From NCBI GenBank assembly GCA_010093605.1, contig MU004188.1, forward strand, positions 506,341 through 570,340: 64,000 nucleotides of DNA. Reading direction: 5' to 3'. Positions 20,770 through 30,719 of this stretch are shown piece by piece (the stretch's first letter is position 1; the number at the start of each line of letters is the position of its first letter). A program made the position numbers and the translations under genes. This DNA is from Lophium mytilinum. Taxonomy: Eukaryota > Ascomycota > Dothideomycetes > Mytilinidiales > Mytilinidiaceae. Below the pieces are notes generated by a model. The model had not been told where the DNA came from. It worked only from the letters and a program-made list of their open reading frames with translations, and searched no databases.

Positions 20770-23696
20770 ATGGATCACCTCCCACTGCCCGAAAATGCGG
20801 TTCCGCCTACGATAGAGACCCCTTACGTTTGCGACGAACCACCAATCAGCGTTACCGAGTTCCTCAAATACCCTACGCTTCATAGACTAGCGGTAGATCA
20901 AGACGGCATCGTCGATACGGCCGCATTCTTTCAATTGCCTTTCGACAGTCAAATCTCCATCACTCAAACCTGGTTGTACTTTGGTCTTTTACAAGCCCTA
21001 TGCTGGACCCAGTTCCGCCCGGATAGCCTTACGCGTCTCAGCCTTACGCTCGGTACGAAGGTTCTCTCCACTTCGACCTTACCTACTTATGTCTACGAGA
21101 TCCGCAGGCGATTACTCCAGGACGCCAATGTCACTGATGAGGAAGAGCAGCAGTATATCGAGTGTATGGCTGTAGCGCAGAGAAACTTCGTTGTCTTGAA
21201 TCAAAGTAACGCATCCACCCAGCGAGCTCCTTTCCCCAGTATTCTACTTTCAATCAAGATTCTGTACGATTTCGTTTGGAATCTCGATGCTTGCTGCTCA
21301 CCATTAGGATCTCCGAGCCCCGAGTCCTCCAATCATATCTCAATCGTCCGATACACTTTGCCGTCTGCTGCACCGCTTTGGGCACACATGGTCAGCCAAG
21401 GCTGGTGCGTTCACCATTTGAGATTCTTGTTTAGCTTCATTCCCGAGGACACACTATACTTCCTAGCATCACTTCCCCGCTTCGGGGGTCGCACAAAAGG
21501 TCATGAAGAATGCGGTAGTCAAGACCACTGCGTGGCGTATAACGTCCTTGAGGAAACCTTCTCAAGCACTCATACTCGGAAGAGCTGTGAATGCGAACTA
21601 GTGCAAGCCTCAAGTATGAAAACGGATCTTGCCAGCATCATCAGGAGAGGAGGTATACCCCTCTTGGCCTGCTCACGAAGCTCGACAGGCGAAATCAAGT
21701 TAAAGTATGTGGAAGCGACTCCGAGTTCTCGTTATATGGCTATCTCTCACCTCTGGGCCGATGGGCTCGGACCTAAATTCCACCAATATGCCCCGCTGTC
21801 AGCTAGACCGGCTGATCGGGCAATTGAAGTCACTTCATTTGCTTTCATCAAGGCGAGCCCCCATCTCCTGGGCCGGCGCCTTCAAAACGGCAGTGCGACG
21901 ACAATGGAAAAGAGCGTTTCAGAAGATCTTCCAAGGAGAGCTACTCTTATGGATTGACGTATACTGTATTCCGGTGGGAAATGATAGGGAAAATCAAGAG
22001 CTCAAAGCAAAAGCTATTTCGCGAATGACACCTACGTATGCAGGTGCCGATTGGGTGCTCATTCTCGACCGCGAGCTCCAAGAAGTCTCTGGGACAATTG
22101 CTACGGAAGAGCAATGTGCCCGTGTGCTTATGAGCGGGTGGAATGGCCGATATTGGACCGCCCAAGAAGCTTTCCTCTCACGTCGCAAAGCCGTGCAGTT
22201 CCACAACCACGCAATGGTGTGGCGTCACGCAAGTAGCACCCAAGAGAACATCATTCATCAGAACAGTCTTGAAGATGGCGATGTATTGTCTCGCGCTCGA
22301 CTCCATTCTTCAATCATGTCCCTGATTCGTCTCACCACGCCTGGAACTGTTGGAAGTACTCTGGAGTATGACAACCCCTCAAAATCACGAATACTCCAGT
22401 TTGAAGGCGTCTGGAATAGTCTTCTAGGGAAATCTTCGAGCAAAGCAAAAGACCTACATGTAGTGCTGGCAAACCTTCTGGATCTGAGCACTCGTGAAAT
22501 CCTGGAGCAGCCAGACACCGAGAGAGCAAAATCGATACTCTGTTCCTACCAGCATCTTCCCTTAGAGATACTATTCCGAGACGGACAGAAACGACCGAAT
22601 CATGATGAGAAGGTATCAGACGAAGACCGGTGGATACCCCAATTCCCAGCGGGTTCTCCATCACTAGCACTCGCTGCTTCGAAAGCGTATTTGGAGGTCC
22701 GCGGAGACGGACTCTTCATCAGCTACGACACACTCAGCTGGAACTCCAATACGGTATTAGACCTCAATTTTGACTCGGATGAGCGTCCTTATAAATTTCG
22801 TATAGACAATGTCCAAGGAAGAAGCTACTGGGTTGAACTGCAATGCCTACCTGGAGATCTCGGCCCCTACACGAAGACATCGAGGAAGATCTTACTCCTA
22901 GAAGAGCCAATCCACTGCTCCCGCGCACCGGGGCGAGGTTTGCTCGGCGCTGGTGCCATCTTCTCCGTTTCCGAGGCCACAGAATCCATGCTCCAGCTCA
23001 TATACGACTCGCCCATCGTATACGGCTTATGGAAAGGCGTATGTACCGAGTCGACATTCACTGATTGCGCCACTGCCGTTTCGTCAGTGGAGCTCACTAA
23101 CTTGGACATACTTGTCAAATCCGGTGACCCGCCCTCAAATTCGCTAGACATCCTCTGCGTCCATACTAACCCACACCCTAGACATCTCCTCCTGGCCCAA
23201 ACCCCACTTCAAACGCCCTCTGAACCTAACCCTTTACACAACTTCTGACGCTGTCCTTCGCCTCCTACTCCTCTATCCGATCTATGTGCTCTTCCTCACC
23301 CTCCTCATCACCTGCTTCGAAGCCGAGGTCTTCAGCATCAGCGTCTTCGGCGCCATCTTCGCGATTCTTACCACTGCTGCTTTGGCAGCGCATCTAGTGC
23401 TGTATTTCCAGTACTTGCGAAGGAGGATCCTATACATGCAGAGTTTCGACGATCAGCTCGACCCTCAGGAGGAGTGGTGGGTTATCGTGGAGAAGTACAT
23501 GGCGAAGGTGAGGTGGTGGAAAGCGCCACTCCAGTGTAGTGTTTTCAAGATAGTGGTGTACTGCGTGAAAGCGTGGAAGCCGCTGCAGAAGAACGGTGCT
23601 TGGTTCTCGGCGGCGGAGCAGAAGGAAGGAGGGGTGGAGCTTGAGGACTTGACTAGGAATGGTGAAGGAGGTGTGACGCTGAGAGGAGAGGTTTGA
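20770..23696 (+). pseudogene. HET-domain protein with C-terminal membrane helices, frameshifted
   Basis: The coding frame runs from ATG 20770 with no stop, but at about 21775 the HET core changes frame within ...WADGLG / NSTNMPRCQL.... One extra base (likely in the AAA at 21775-21777) explains it. No AG acceptor lies between 21724 and the new frame, so an intron cannot. Left as it is, the first frame stops at 21955-21957. Apart from that base, exons 20770-23123 and 23182-23696 (58-nt intron, TACTAAC) would code about 955 residues, and the length becomes a multiple of three. HET motifs are YMAISHLWADG, LLWIDVYCIPVG and a TYAGADWVLILD segment. The C-terminus has two membrane helices (LLLLYPIYVLFLTLLI, FGAIFAILTTAALAAHLVLY). 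HET proteins trigger heterokaryon incompatibility and cell death in fungi; the role of this copy is inferred. Confidence 0.85.
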
Positions 23697-23960
23697 TCTG
23701 TGCACACTTAGCTGTGGTATTCGTCGCTCTAAATTTCTATGATCATGTTGGAGCATCCTAAGCAACGGCAAAGTCGTGCATGGATCTATGATGAGGCATT
23801 GTATCGAGCGAGAACACGCCCATGCTGACCAAATTCAAGGTAATACCACAAATATACAGCTCGACGGAATGGACCCTACACCAACCCCTCTAGCACACAG
23901 AAATCTCCAAGTCCATATTTATCAGCACTCACAAACAATCCGTCCATCTACGTCTTTCGC

Positions 23961-25623
23961 CTACCTCTTCGCAACAGCAAACGGGCATCCCCCCTTCCCC
24001 GCAGCAAACAGCTTCTCCCTCTCCGCCTCATAGTGCTCCAGCCCCTTTCCCTCCATTTTCTTCGGACCGACCTCGTGCATATGATAGCCCTCGGGCTTGT
24101 ATTTCCCGCCCCCGGGAATCGGGCGCCCAGCTAGCCAGCGAACCCAGGCTTCAAGACCCCAGCGGTTGCGGAACGTCTCGGGGACGTACCAGGGCTCAGT
24201 TTCGTAGGTGGTGCTCTCGTAGCGGCCGGTACTGTTGGGTTTCTCGGTGAAGGCAACCACGCGAAGGAAGTAGGGGCGCGGTAGGAAGAAGTTTTGGAGG
24301 AGGAATTTGCGGGTCGCGAGGATGATGTTCTTGGTGATATGGTATGGGGCTGGGGCTTCGGGGTACCTGCAATAGATGTTACTGAGAGGAGACTACCTTG
24401 CTATCATAGCTAGAGGCGAGTGATAGAGTGTGCATATCAGGAGTGACGTACTTGATGGCCTTCCGCAGCCTCTCGTCCATCATTGTCGTCACAAGTCTTT
24501 TTGCTGGACCTTTGAGAAACCCGGGAAGGTTGTAGATCAGGATGTTGGTCGTCTCGTTGGCGAGCTTGTGGTTCCAAGAGTCTGGGACTAGGTGCTTTTC
24601 CTCGTAGTCCTCGACCCACTCCTTGATATCGTGGGCGAATTCGAGGCCATCTTGGAAGCTGTTGGGGCCGTGTTTGAGAGCCGTGAAGTCGATATCCATC
24701 GAGTCGCCTATGTTCTTCCACAGAGTGCCACTGTACATACTTGATTAGCGCAAGGGGTATCTACAAGGGGCGAACGTACTATGCGCAAAGTTCCATGTCG
24801 GTGAGTGGTCGCCATTCGTAGCTGCGTAACCATCGATCGGTTTCCAGAACGAACAGTGACAGCGTGTAGATCATGTCATTGTTGGTGATTTTGCCGGCCT
24901 TTCGATAGCCCCTAGAAAACGTGTTAGACTTTGAACCTTTCTATTAGGAGCGCTGACTCACTCGTGAAGATAATTCATCCTGGATATAGCGGAGATTGAC
25001 CGATCTGAGTCGGGGGCATTTCCTGCGAATTCGTTGATGAGAACACCTGTGTCGGCATATCGCTACGAAGCAGTCAGTGGTTGAGAGTCATCGTGATTTA
25101 CATCGTGAAAGCTTACCTTGGACGCGAAGACAGGTTCCGAAAACTGCTTTGTTTCACAAAGAGTCTTGCTGATCGTCGGTATACCGTATGTTCTATTGAT
25201 TAGTCAACAAGATGTAATACAGTGAGTAGTAGGGATGAATAGCAGGAAGCCAATGCGACGCCTAAGCCCTAACCCGTCTTACGAGAGAGGGAATCATGGA
25301 ATGGACGAAGACGGACGAAGTCCACGGAAGAATGGGACTCACCGAAATAGAGCAAACGCCGCCGCCTTCTCGCTTAGGAAAGGAAACTCTAAGGTGGAGA
25401 TGTATTTACTGATTTCAAAGGCATCTGTGGCTGTCATTCTCGAGTAGGACTCCCGTGTCTTGTATGGGAACTTGGCGTGTTGCTGCTTCATTCTACGAAA
25501 TCGCAACGTTCGACACAAAAGGGAGTAGGAAAAGACCAAAGCGAGAGCGCTGATGGGCCATGATGGAAGCCTTTCAGTAATGAAAGAGAGGTCGAAAGAC
25601 CATTTTTCGGAAATCGATGCCAT
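23961..25623 (-). pseudogene. mpaB/rubber-oxygenase-like ER oxygenase, frameshifted
   Basis: Six exons fit: 25623-25343, 25191-25117, 25062-24962, 24911-24780, 24730-24452 and 24366-23961. An N-terminal membrane helix (ALALVFSYSLLCRTL) precedes the family core: FALFRTYGIPTISK, ASKRYADTGVLINEF, MNYLHEGYRKAGKITNNDMIYTLSLF, WRPLTDMELCAYGTLWKNIGDSM. These match the ER-bound oxygenase family (DUF2236) that cleaves polyprenyl chains in mycophenolic acid synthesis and is common in fungi; the substrate here is unknown. Exon 2 is one base short: TLCETKQF and SEPVFASK lie in different frames, explained by AAA where AAAA is expected at the 25140/25141 junction (plus strand). With one more base the total becomes 425 codons. 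No alternative donor restores the frame. Confidence 0.78.
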
Positions 25624-27042
25624 GTCGAATAGTACCAAGGCACCCAGGCTAGGTTGCGATGAAAGAGGAGGCAAGCCGGGAAGAGAAGCGGGGGATTGGT
25701 CTCTAAAACTTAAGGATGTATGTGCCTGCAACTAATATAAAAGGAAAGATGGTCGCCTCGATGGATTCGCAATCCGCGGGTGGCCTTGATACTTAGTGTA
25801 AGGTTCGTATTGCGGGAGACTTGTACATGCTGGCCTTATGCAACCGGTTTCGCGGCGTGCGGAGATAGCTGGAGCTGAACCCTATTTCCCACGCACAAGA
25901 ACACGCCGAGGTATGTGGCCATAAGATTTGCTAGTCCCTTTCTCGCAAAGGTGCCTATTTCGCGACCATCTTCGGCCCTTACGCCTGTGATTTAGGACGG
26001 TTCGGCGGTCCGGATACCCACAACATGCTTCCCTGGTCGTTTTACAGGGCTATGCAGTAGCCGCACTGCGGGGGCGGGCACAACTGGGTTTGGTTCTATG
26101 TGCCGACGCAGAAACGATGTATTGCAAGCTTCATTTCCAGCGTCACTACTGTGCATCCCCTAGACTTACATGTCCATTATTGCATGACACTTGGTCCATT
26201 TGGGAGCCCCAATCGCCACTAGGCCAATTATACCGCTGTTTCCGACGTCTTTCGCCCGCTACTACCTATCAAGATTACAGAACACGTCGCACCTAGGCAT
26301 TTCCCTCTCATTGCCCCTATCACGGTCAGCCGAGAGCTACATGAACGTTTCGTCTTGTATCATATCATCGAACCACGTAATTGCACAGTCCGAAGGTTAT
26401 GCTCAAAGCTAATAGCATGCTCAGGTACAATTCGACGCTCGTCTGACAATTTTCCGGGTTTCACGACCCACGGCGAATTTTGAAAAGAAGACCAGGCTTA
26501 CGTTATATAACTGCATTAACATGTCGGCTTTTGGAGGTGCAAAGTGCTCCAAAGAACTTTTCCTGAACTGATAGTCACGTGATCATACCGACCGCGCTAT
26601 CAGCTATCCGAGCGCACTATTTCTGGCGCTCGGCTCCTTTATCTCGACACCCTAAAGACATAGCATAACATCTTTGTGGCTTTGGCCGTTGGTATGAGTA
26701 TGGCGCATCATGATCTAGAGTGAGTACCTTCAAGAATAACAGAAATATGCATGTATGGAGGGCTGAGCACGGGCCTTTAAAGATTTATTGGAAGTGGAAC
26801 CCCTTTTGAGAGGAGTCTACCGAGTTCAGAATCACGTGATATTCAAAAGGCCGGTGCCTGAAGTACCTGTTTCAAGAAGCAGGTTACAGATCGTATCCCC
26901 TTGCGGCGCGGTAACAAGACGTCGCACGCATATCGAAAGTCAGCGAGTCCCGCGTGTACCATGGTCTCAATGCTATCTATCCAACTGCCCTTATCCGAAG
27001 ACCGTAAATCCCACAGCAGTTTTCGAGAAAAGGTGAATTTCG
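25624..27042. other. Intergenic region between divergent mpaB-like and F-box-like genes
   Basis: 1.4 kb with no recognisable gene. It holds palindromic sites tcacgtga near 26576 and 26833. Open frames are under 90 codons and featureless. Confidence 0.5.
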
Positions 27043-28842
27043 ATGGCCCAAACCATTGGCCCAACGCCTAGACCTGGCTCGGCCTTCTCGCGCCTCTCAG
27101 CCGACATCAAGCTAGAAGTATTCGATTTCGTTCGGTCGAAGATCGACCAAGGTATTTCACGCCTTGTGAGTCGGGTACGTCCATTTCCATGTGGCTAGCG
27201 AGCTTCATTCCAGCGAACAGAAGTCCCATTGGGATCTTACAGTAACGCGCTCCCCATTAGGAAACACGGAGTTTTTGTTGCTTCTATTCTTGATTACTGA
27301 CTGTTCTCTTAGGAATGGAATCAGCTGATGAAGCCTTGGATGTGGAGATCCTTCACAACGAGCATGCGAGGCGCTACTTTCACAGATCTTGAGGCCCTTG
27401 CTGACGAGAGGAATGATTGTTTGCACGATATCCGAGAACTGAGCATATATAGGAGATATTCTGAGTCGGGCTCTTCTGGGCCGGGTTACCACCCCAATTT
27501 CCAACATCTCATGGATTTGCTCAACGATGACCAATTGCTCGATTTCAAGAGCGACAAAGAGTTCTCGATGAGCTCCTGGGATCTTTTGTCTCTGCTGAGG
27601 CGCCAACCAAATCTTCGCAGCCTTAGTATGCGATTAGACTTAGGGACATCGAAGACCAGGCGTCCTGGATCACCGATCACGGTCGCTTCGTCACATCTGC
27701 TCGACACGCGCTGAGGTCTCTCAGAGTATATGTTAGAGACATGCCCAACGAAATTGAATACAATCGAGCGACACACAAGGTTGAAACAGCTTGCTCTCGC
27801 CTCTTTATAAGTTCTGGCTCTTTGCTAAGAGATCTGGAGATATGCGGAGAGCCTTTCACCTCCATCGATTCCTCCATCGACTCAATTCTTTTGAACCACG
27901 TCCCTCGTACCCTTAAAAGCCTTAGTTTTCGCGATATACACTTCTACAGTCAAGACCATGAACTGCTCAGAACCATCAATATCGCCACGCTCCAATCACT
28001 GGAGCTTTCGAGCTGTACCGGAACTGTCACTTTCGTTTTTGCGCTCGCGGCCTCTTTTGGTCAATCGGGAAGTCAGCTCAAGGTTCTTACCGTTCGGAAC
28101 ACCAATGAGATGTTCAGGCCAGATCATGGCTTTCATACGGCTTTAGATTCACTACTTTCCTCATCTACGGGTCTGGAGGTATTTGAGTTCAACGACGCGC
28201 TCTGCGATAGCCTTAATTGGGAAGAAAGCCTTCGATCTCATCAAAAGAGCTTGAAAAGCCTCCTCATTGCAGGTGACTTGATGGGGATGGTAACAGATCC
28301 CTGGTCAGCGGAGCTCGTGGAGAAGGTTCTGGACACATGCCCACACGTGGAGCAGTTTGCATACGCACTTCTAGACCCTTGGCTTGGCTGGGTCCAGAAC
28401 TACGAGCTTCCTTTTTCTTTCGGGATGCACAACTCACCAGACGCCCCGACAGTAGTCTCTACAAAATGCTTAATGTAGTTGCAGTAGCCCCGAACATTCA
28501 TGTCCTTCGCCTTCTATGCGTACCGGGTTCGACAAACGAGGAGAGGCAGTACAGACAAGATCAAGACTGGGCCGAAAAGGCGAGACTCATAGTGCAGAGC
28601 TTCGCAACACAAGTTCTAAGACGTCTTGCGGATAAAGGCTCCAATGTGAGGGTGCTTGCTATCTCCCCCATATTTCCATGGAAGCAGGACAGTGCGATGT
28701 CAATGGCCACTACTATCCACATTACTACTACAAGCGCGAAATGACCGAAGCCGGACTCGATGGCAATGGACTTGTCAGCGCGATTCCAATTCGGGCATGT
28801 CTAGCAGAATTTCCAGACTTTACAATTTTGAGATCGTTCTGA
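27043..28842 (+). pseudogene. F-box/LRR-like protein with three single-base frameshifts
   Basis: Exon 1 (27043-27174) starts MAQTIGPTPRPGSAFSRLSADIKLEVFDFV, an F-box-like beginning, and splices to 27313 (EWNQLMKPWMWRSF). From there the protein can be followed to a stop at 28840-28842 only by moving down one frame three times: near 27640 (ttaggg), near 28444 (cgccccgac) and near 28687 (caggac). Each fits loss of one base in a short G or C run. Leucine-rich segments (NLRSLSMRLDL, LKSLSFRDIHF, NIHVLRLL) and the C-terminal HYYPHYYYKREM...FPDFTILRSF lie in successive frames. An intron from 27626 to 27726 could bypass the first shift but would delete coding-like sequence, and its branch site is poor. 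Function is unknown. Confidence 0.65.
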
Positions 28843-29161
28843 TTAGAGCGGAATCTGTCGGAACAGTCTAATCTGAGCAGGCAGAGAACAATTGCGTTAG
28901 GAGGGCGTCCAGAGAGCCGTCATCTCTACATATCCAAAGACAGGAAAGCTGCCACAGCAGACGACACTTCTCTCTCCACATCAATTACCAGAGTGTGAAA
29001 CCTAGTCAATGGTTTATATTCTTGTGCCGTATCTAGTTCAATAAATTCCGTAAACTGGCCTCGCACACGACGTTGGAGCAATCTTCCACGGGATCTCCGA
29101 CGTCCACGATCCAGCCAAACCCAAAGCTCATGTCCGTCCAGGATACCTCAACACTCACTCT
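28843..29161. other. 3' flanks of convergent F-box-like and mini-RRM genes
   Basis: About 320 bases with no open frame of note and nothing recognised. Confidence 0.5.
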
Positions 29162-29445
29162 TCACGTCGACAAAGACACTTTAATCTTGTTCCCTTCGAG
29201 CCTAAGAAGCTGACGTTAGCCTATACCAACGACAGAGTCACGCCCGCGTGTCTGACTCACTCAGTCTCGTTGTATCCCTTGACCGCCCTCTCCGCTTCTT
29301 CATTCGAGCTCATGGTGATATACGCGTATCCGCCTGTGGACAGCATAATATCGCGAACGTTGCCGCAGTTTCCGAATTCGTCGTAAAGAGTGTCTTTCTT
29401 AGTGTGCGGGTTGAGGTTGTCAACCAAAACTTTTCTGCTAGACAT
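29162..29445 (-). CDS. Mini RNA-binding protein, single RRM
   Basis: Two exons (29445-29261 and 29201-29162) give 74 residues that are almost entirely one RRM. RNP2-like LVDNLN follows MSSRKV; RNP1 is GGYAYITM in place of the usual KGFGFVTF; the end ELEGNKIKVSLST is typical of beta4. The acceptor at 29202 was chosen because it joins ...GYNETE to LEGNKIKV in frame. The beta2-beta3 loop is unusually short, with no RDRxTGxSRG-type stretch. A longer start is open upstream, but only from a GTG. It resembles small glycine-rich-type RNA-binding proteins; the target is unknown. Confidence 0.7.
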
Positions 29446-30719
29446 GCTTTTGAACAAAGAGTTAGATTGCTGACTTAGTTTGACGCTTTCATACTCTGAG
29501 CATAAGAGGCTCTTACACACATTATTAGGTTATTTGTGAAAGTCGTTATTGGTGTTAGACCTAGAGTAGAAAGCAGCAATAATGAGGCAAGATTTGATGG
29601 GATGCCAGCGCCAACACTGGGATCCCTTCATATTATAAGAAAGAGTGTGATGTACAGCGCAGTAAAGTAGTGCTCTCTAGATCGGGGATCTGATAATCCA
29701 GGCCCTGTTGCAAACATCTAGTCTGGTGCGCTAAAACAACAAGTCACATAATCTAACCAATATTGGGATGGACTTCATAGACTTGCGAGCATCAACTCTA
29801 CGAAGTTAGTTTAGCTAGAACATAGAGTAAAGCGGAGCATAACTAGGATACTAGGCGACATCATCGATGATGTCACTAATTGATAGAGTACTAGATACCA
29901 ATTGAGAAAGTGACGGATAGGGATCCAGATCCGGATCCGCACCCCTCCGCGAGATCCGCTTCAGTTCTGACACATTCTCCTTATAATCTCAGCCAAAAAG
30001 TAATGTCTTAACTCACCAGCTTCGACATCTTCTCAAAACGGCTTCAGCCGAGTGGTTTTTCAGAGATTGTGCAGTATCTTTATCTTGCGAATTGCATCTC
30101 TTTCCACGTAACTGACTATGTCACAACTGTCTTGAACCGCAAACTACATAATACGCCGGAAGTTAATGTTCTGCATAAATTCCAAGGTGCTATCGCCGCT
30201 AACCAGGTAGCTGGGCCTAAATATGTATCTGTCGACCAGACGACGAGGTGTCACATACAGCAAGTTCTAGCTCGAGAACAACGAAGCCGATAGCGACGTC
30301 CGTCCCTTCATTCTCATTTGTCGGAGAATTTAGTCTTGGACTTTAGAATTTCCGTTCCACCTCTAGATTGTGGCAGTATATTTTGAAATTTAAAGAAGTA
30401 ATTGAATGTTAATACAGGATTGGACATTGTCAATGAGTAATCTAGGCCTGCGATCATAGTCTGGGACAATCCGAGTTCAGACTCAAGATCAGGAGGTTTT
30501 ATTCTAGATGCCGTCCTATCTGGAGCCTCGTGATTCTTGTGCGGAGGAAACCTCCGATCTTGAAAGACATTCATGTTCTTCGGTGAGCTGAGTTTGAGAA
30601 GCTCTTAAAAGGCGCTGTGTCTACAATCGTCGTTCTCGCTAGTGCCCCGGCAACCGCGTCAATTCTCGCGCAAGGCTGCGGGGAGCTCATGTCGAGCATA
30701 CTGAGTCGGACCATCAGCT
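29446..30719. other. A/T-richer intergenic stretch
   Basis: 1.3 kb without a gene. Between about 29640 and 29900 TpA steps (cta, tag, ata) are noticeably frequent compared with flanking genes, and an 18-bp perfect palindrome lies at 29857-29874. This could be a mutated (RIP-like) repeat remnant, but no transposon protein remains visible. Confidence 0.45.
29857..29874. repeat. 18-bp perfect palindrome
   Basis: gacatcatcgatgatgtc reads the same on both strands. It may be a dimeric transcription-factor site or chance; there is no flanking repeat to suggest a transposon end. Confidence 0.5.

Noticed and set aside
21707-21957. Programmed frameshift in the HET gene
   Set aside because: No slippery heptamer or stimulatory structure known for such proteins is evident; a simple one-base indel explains the data.
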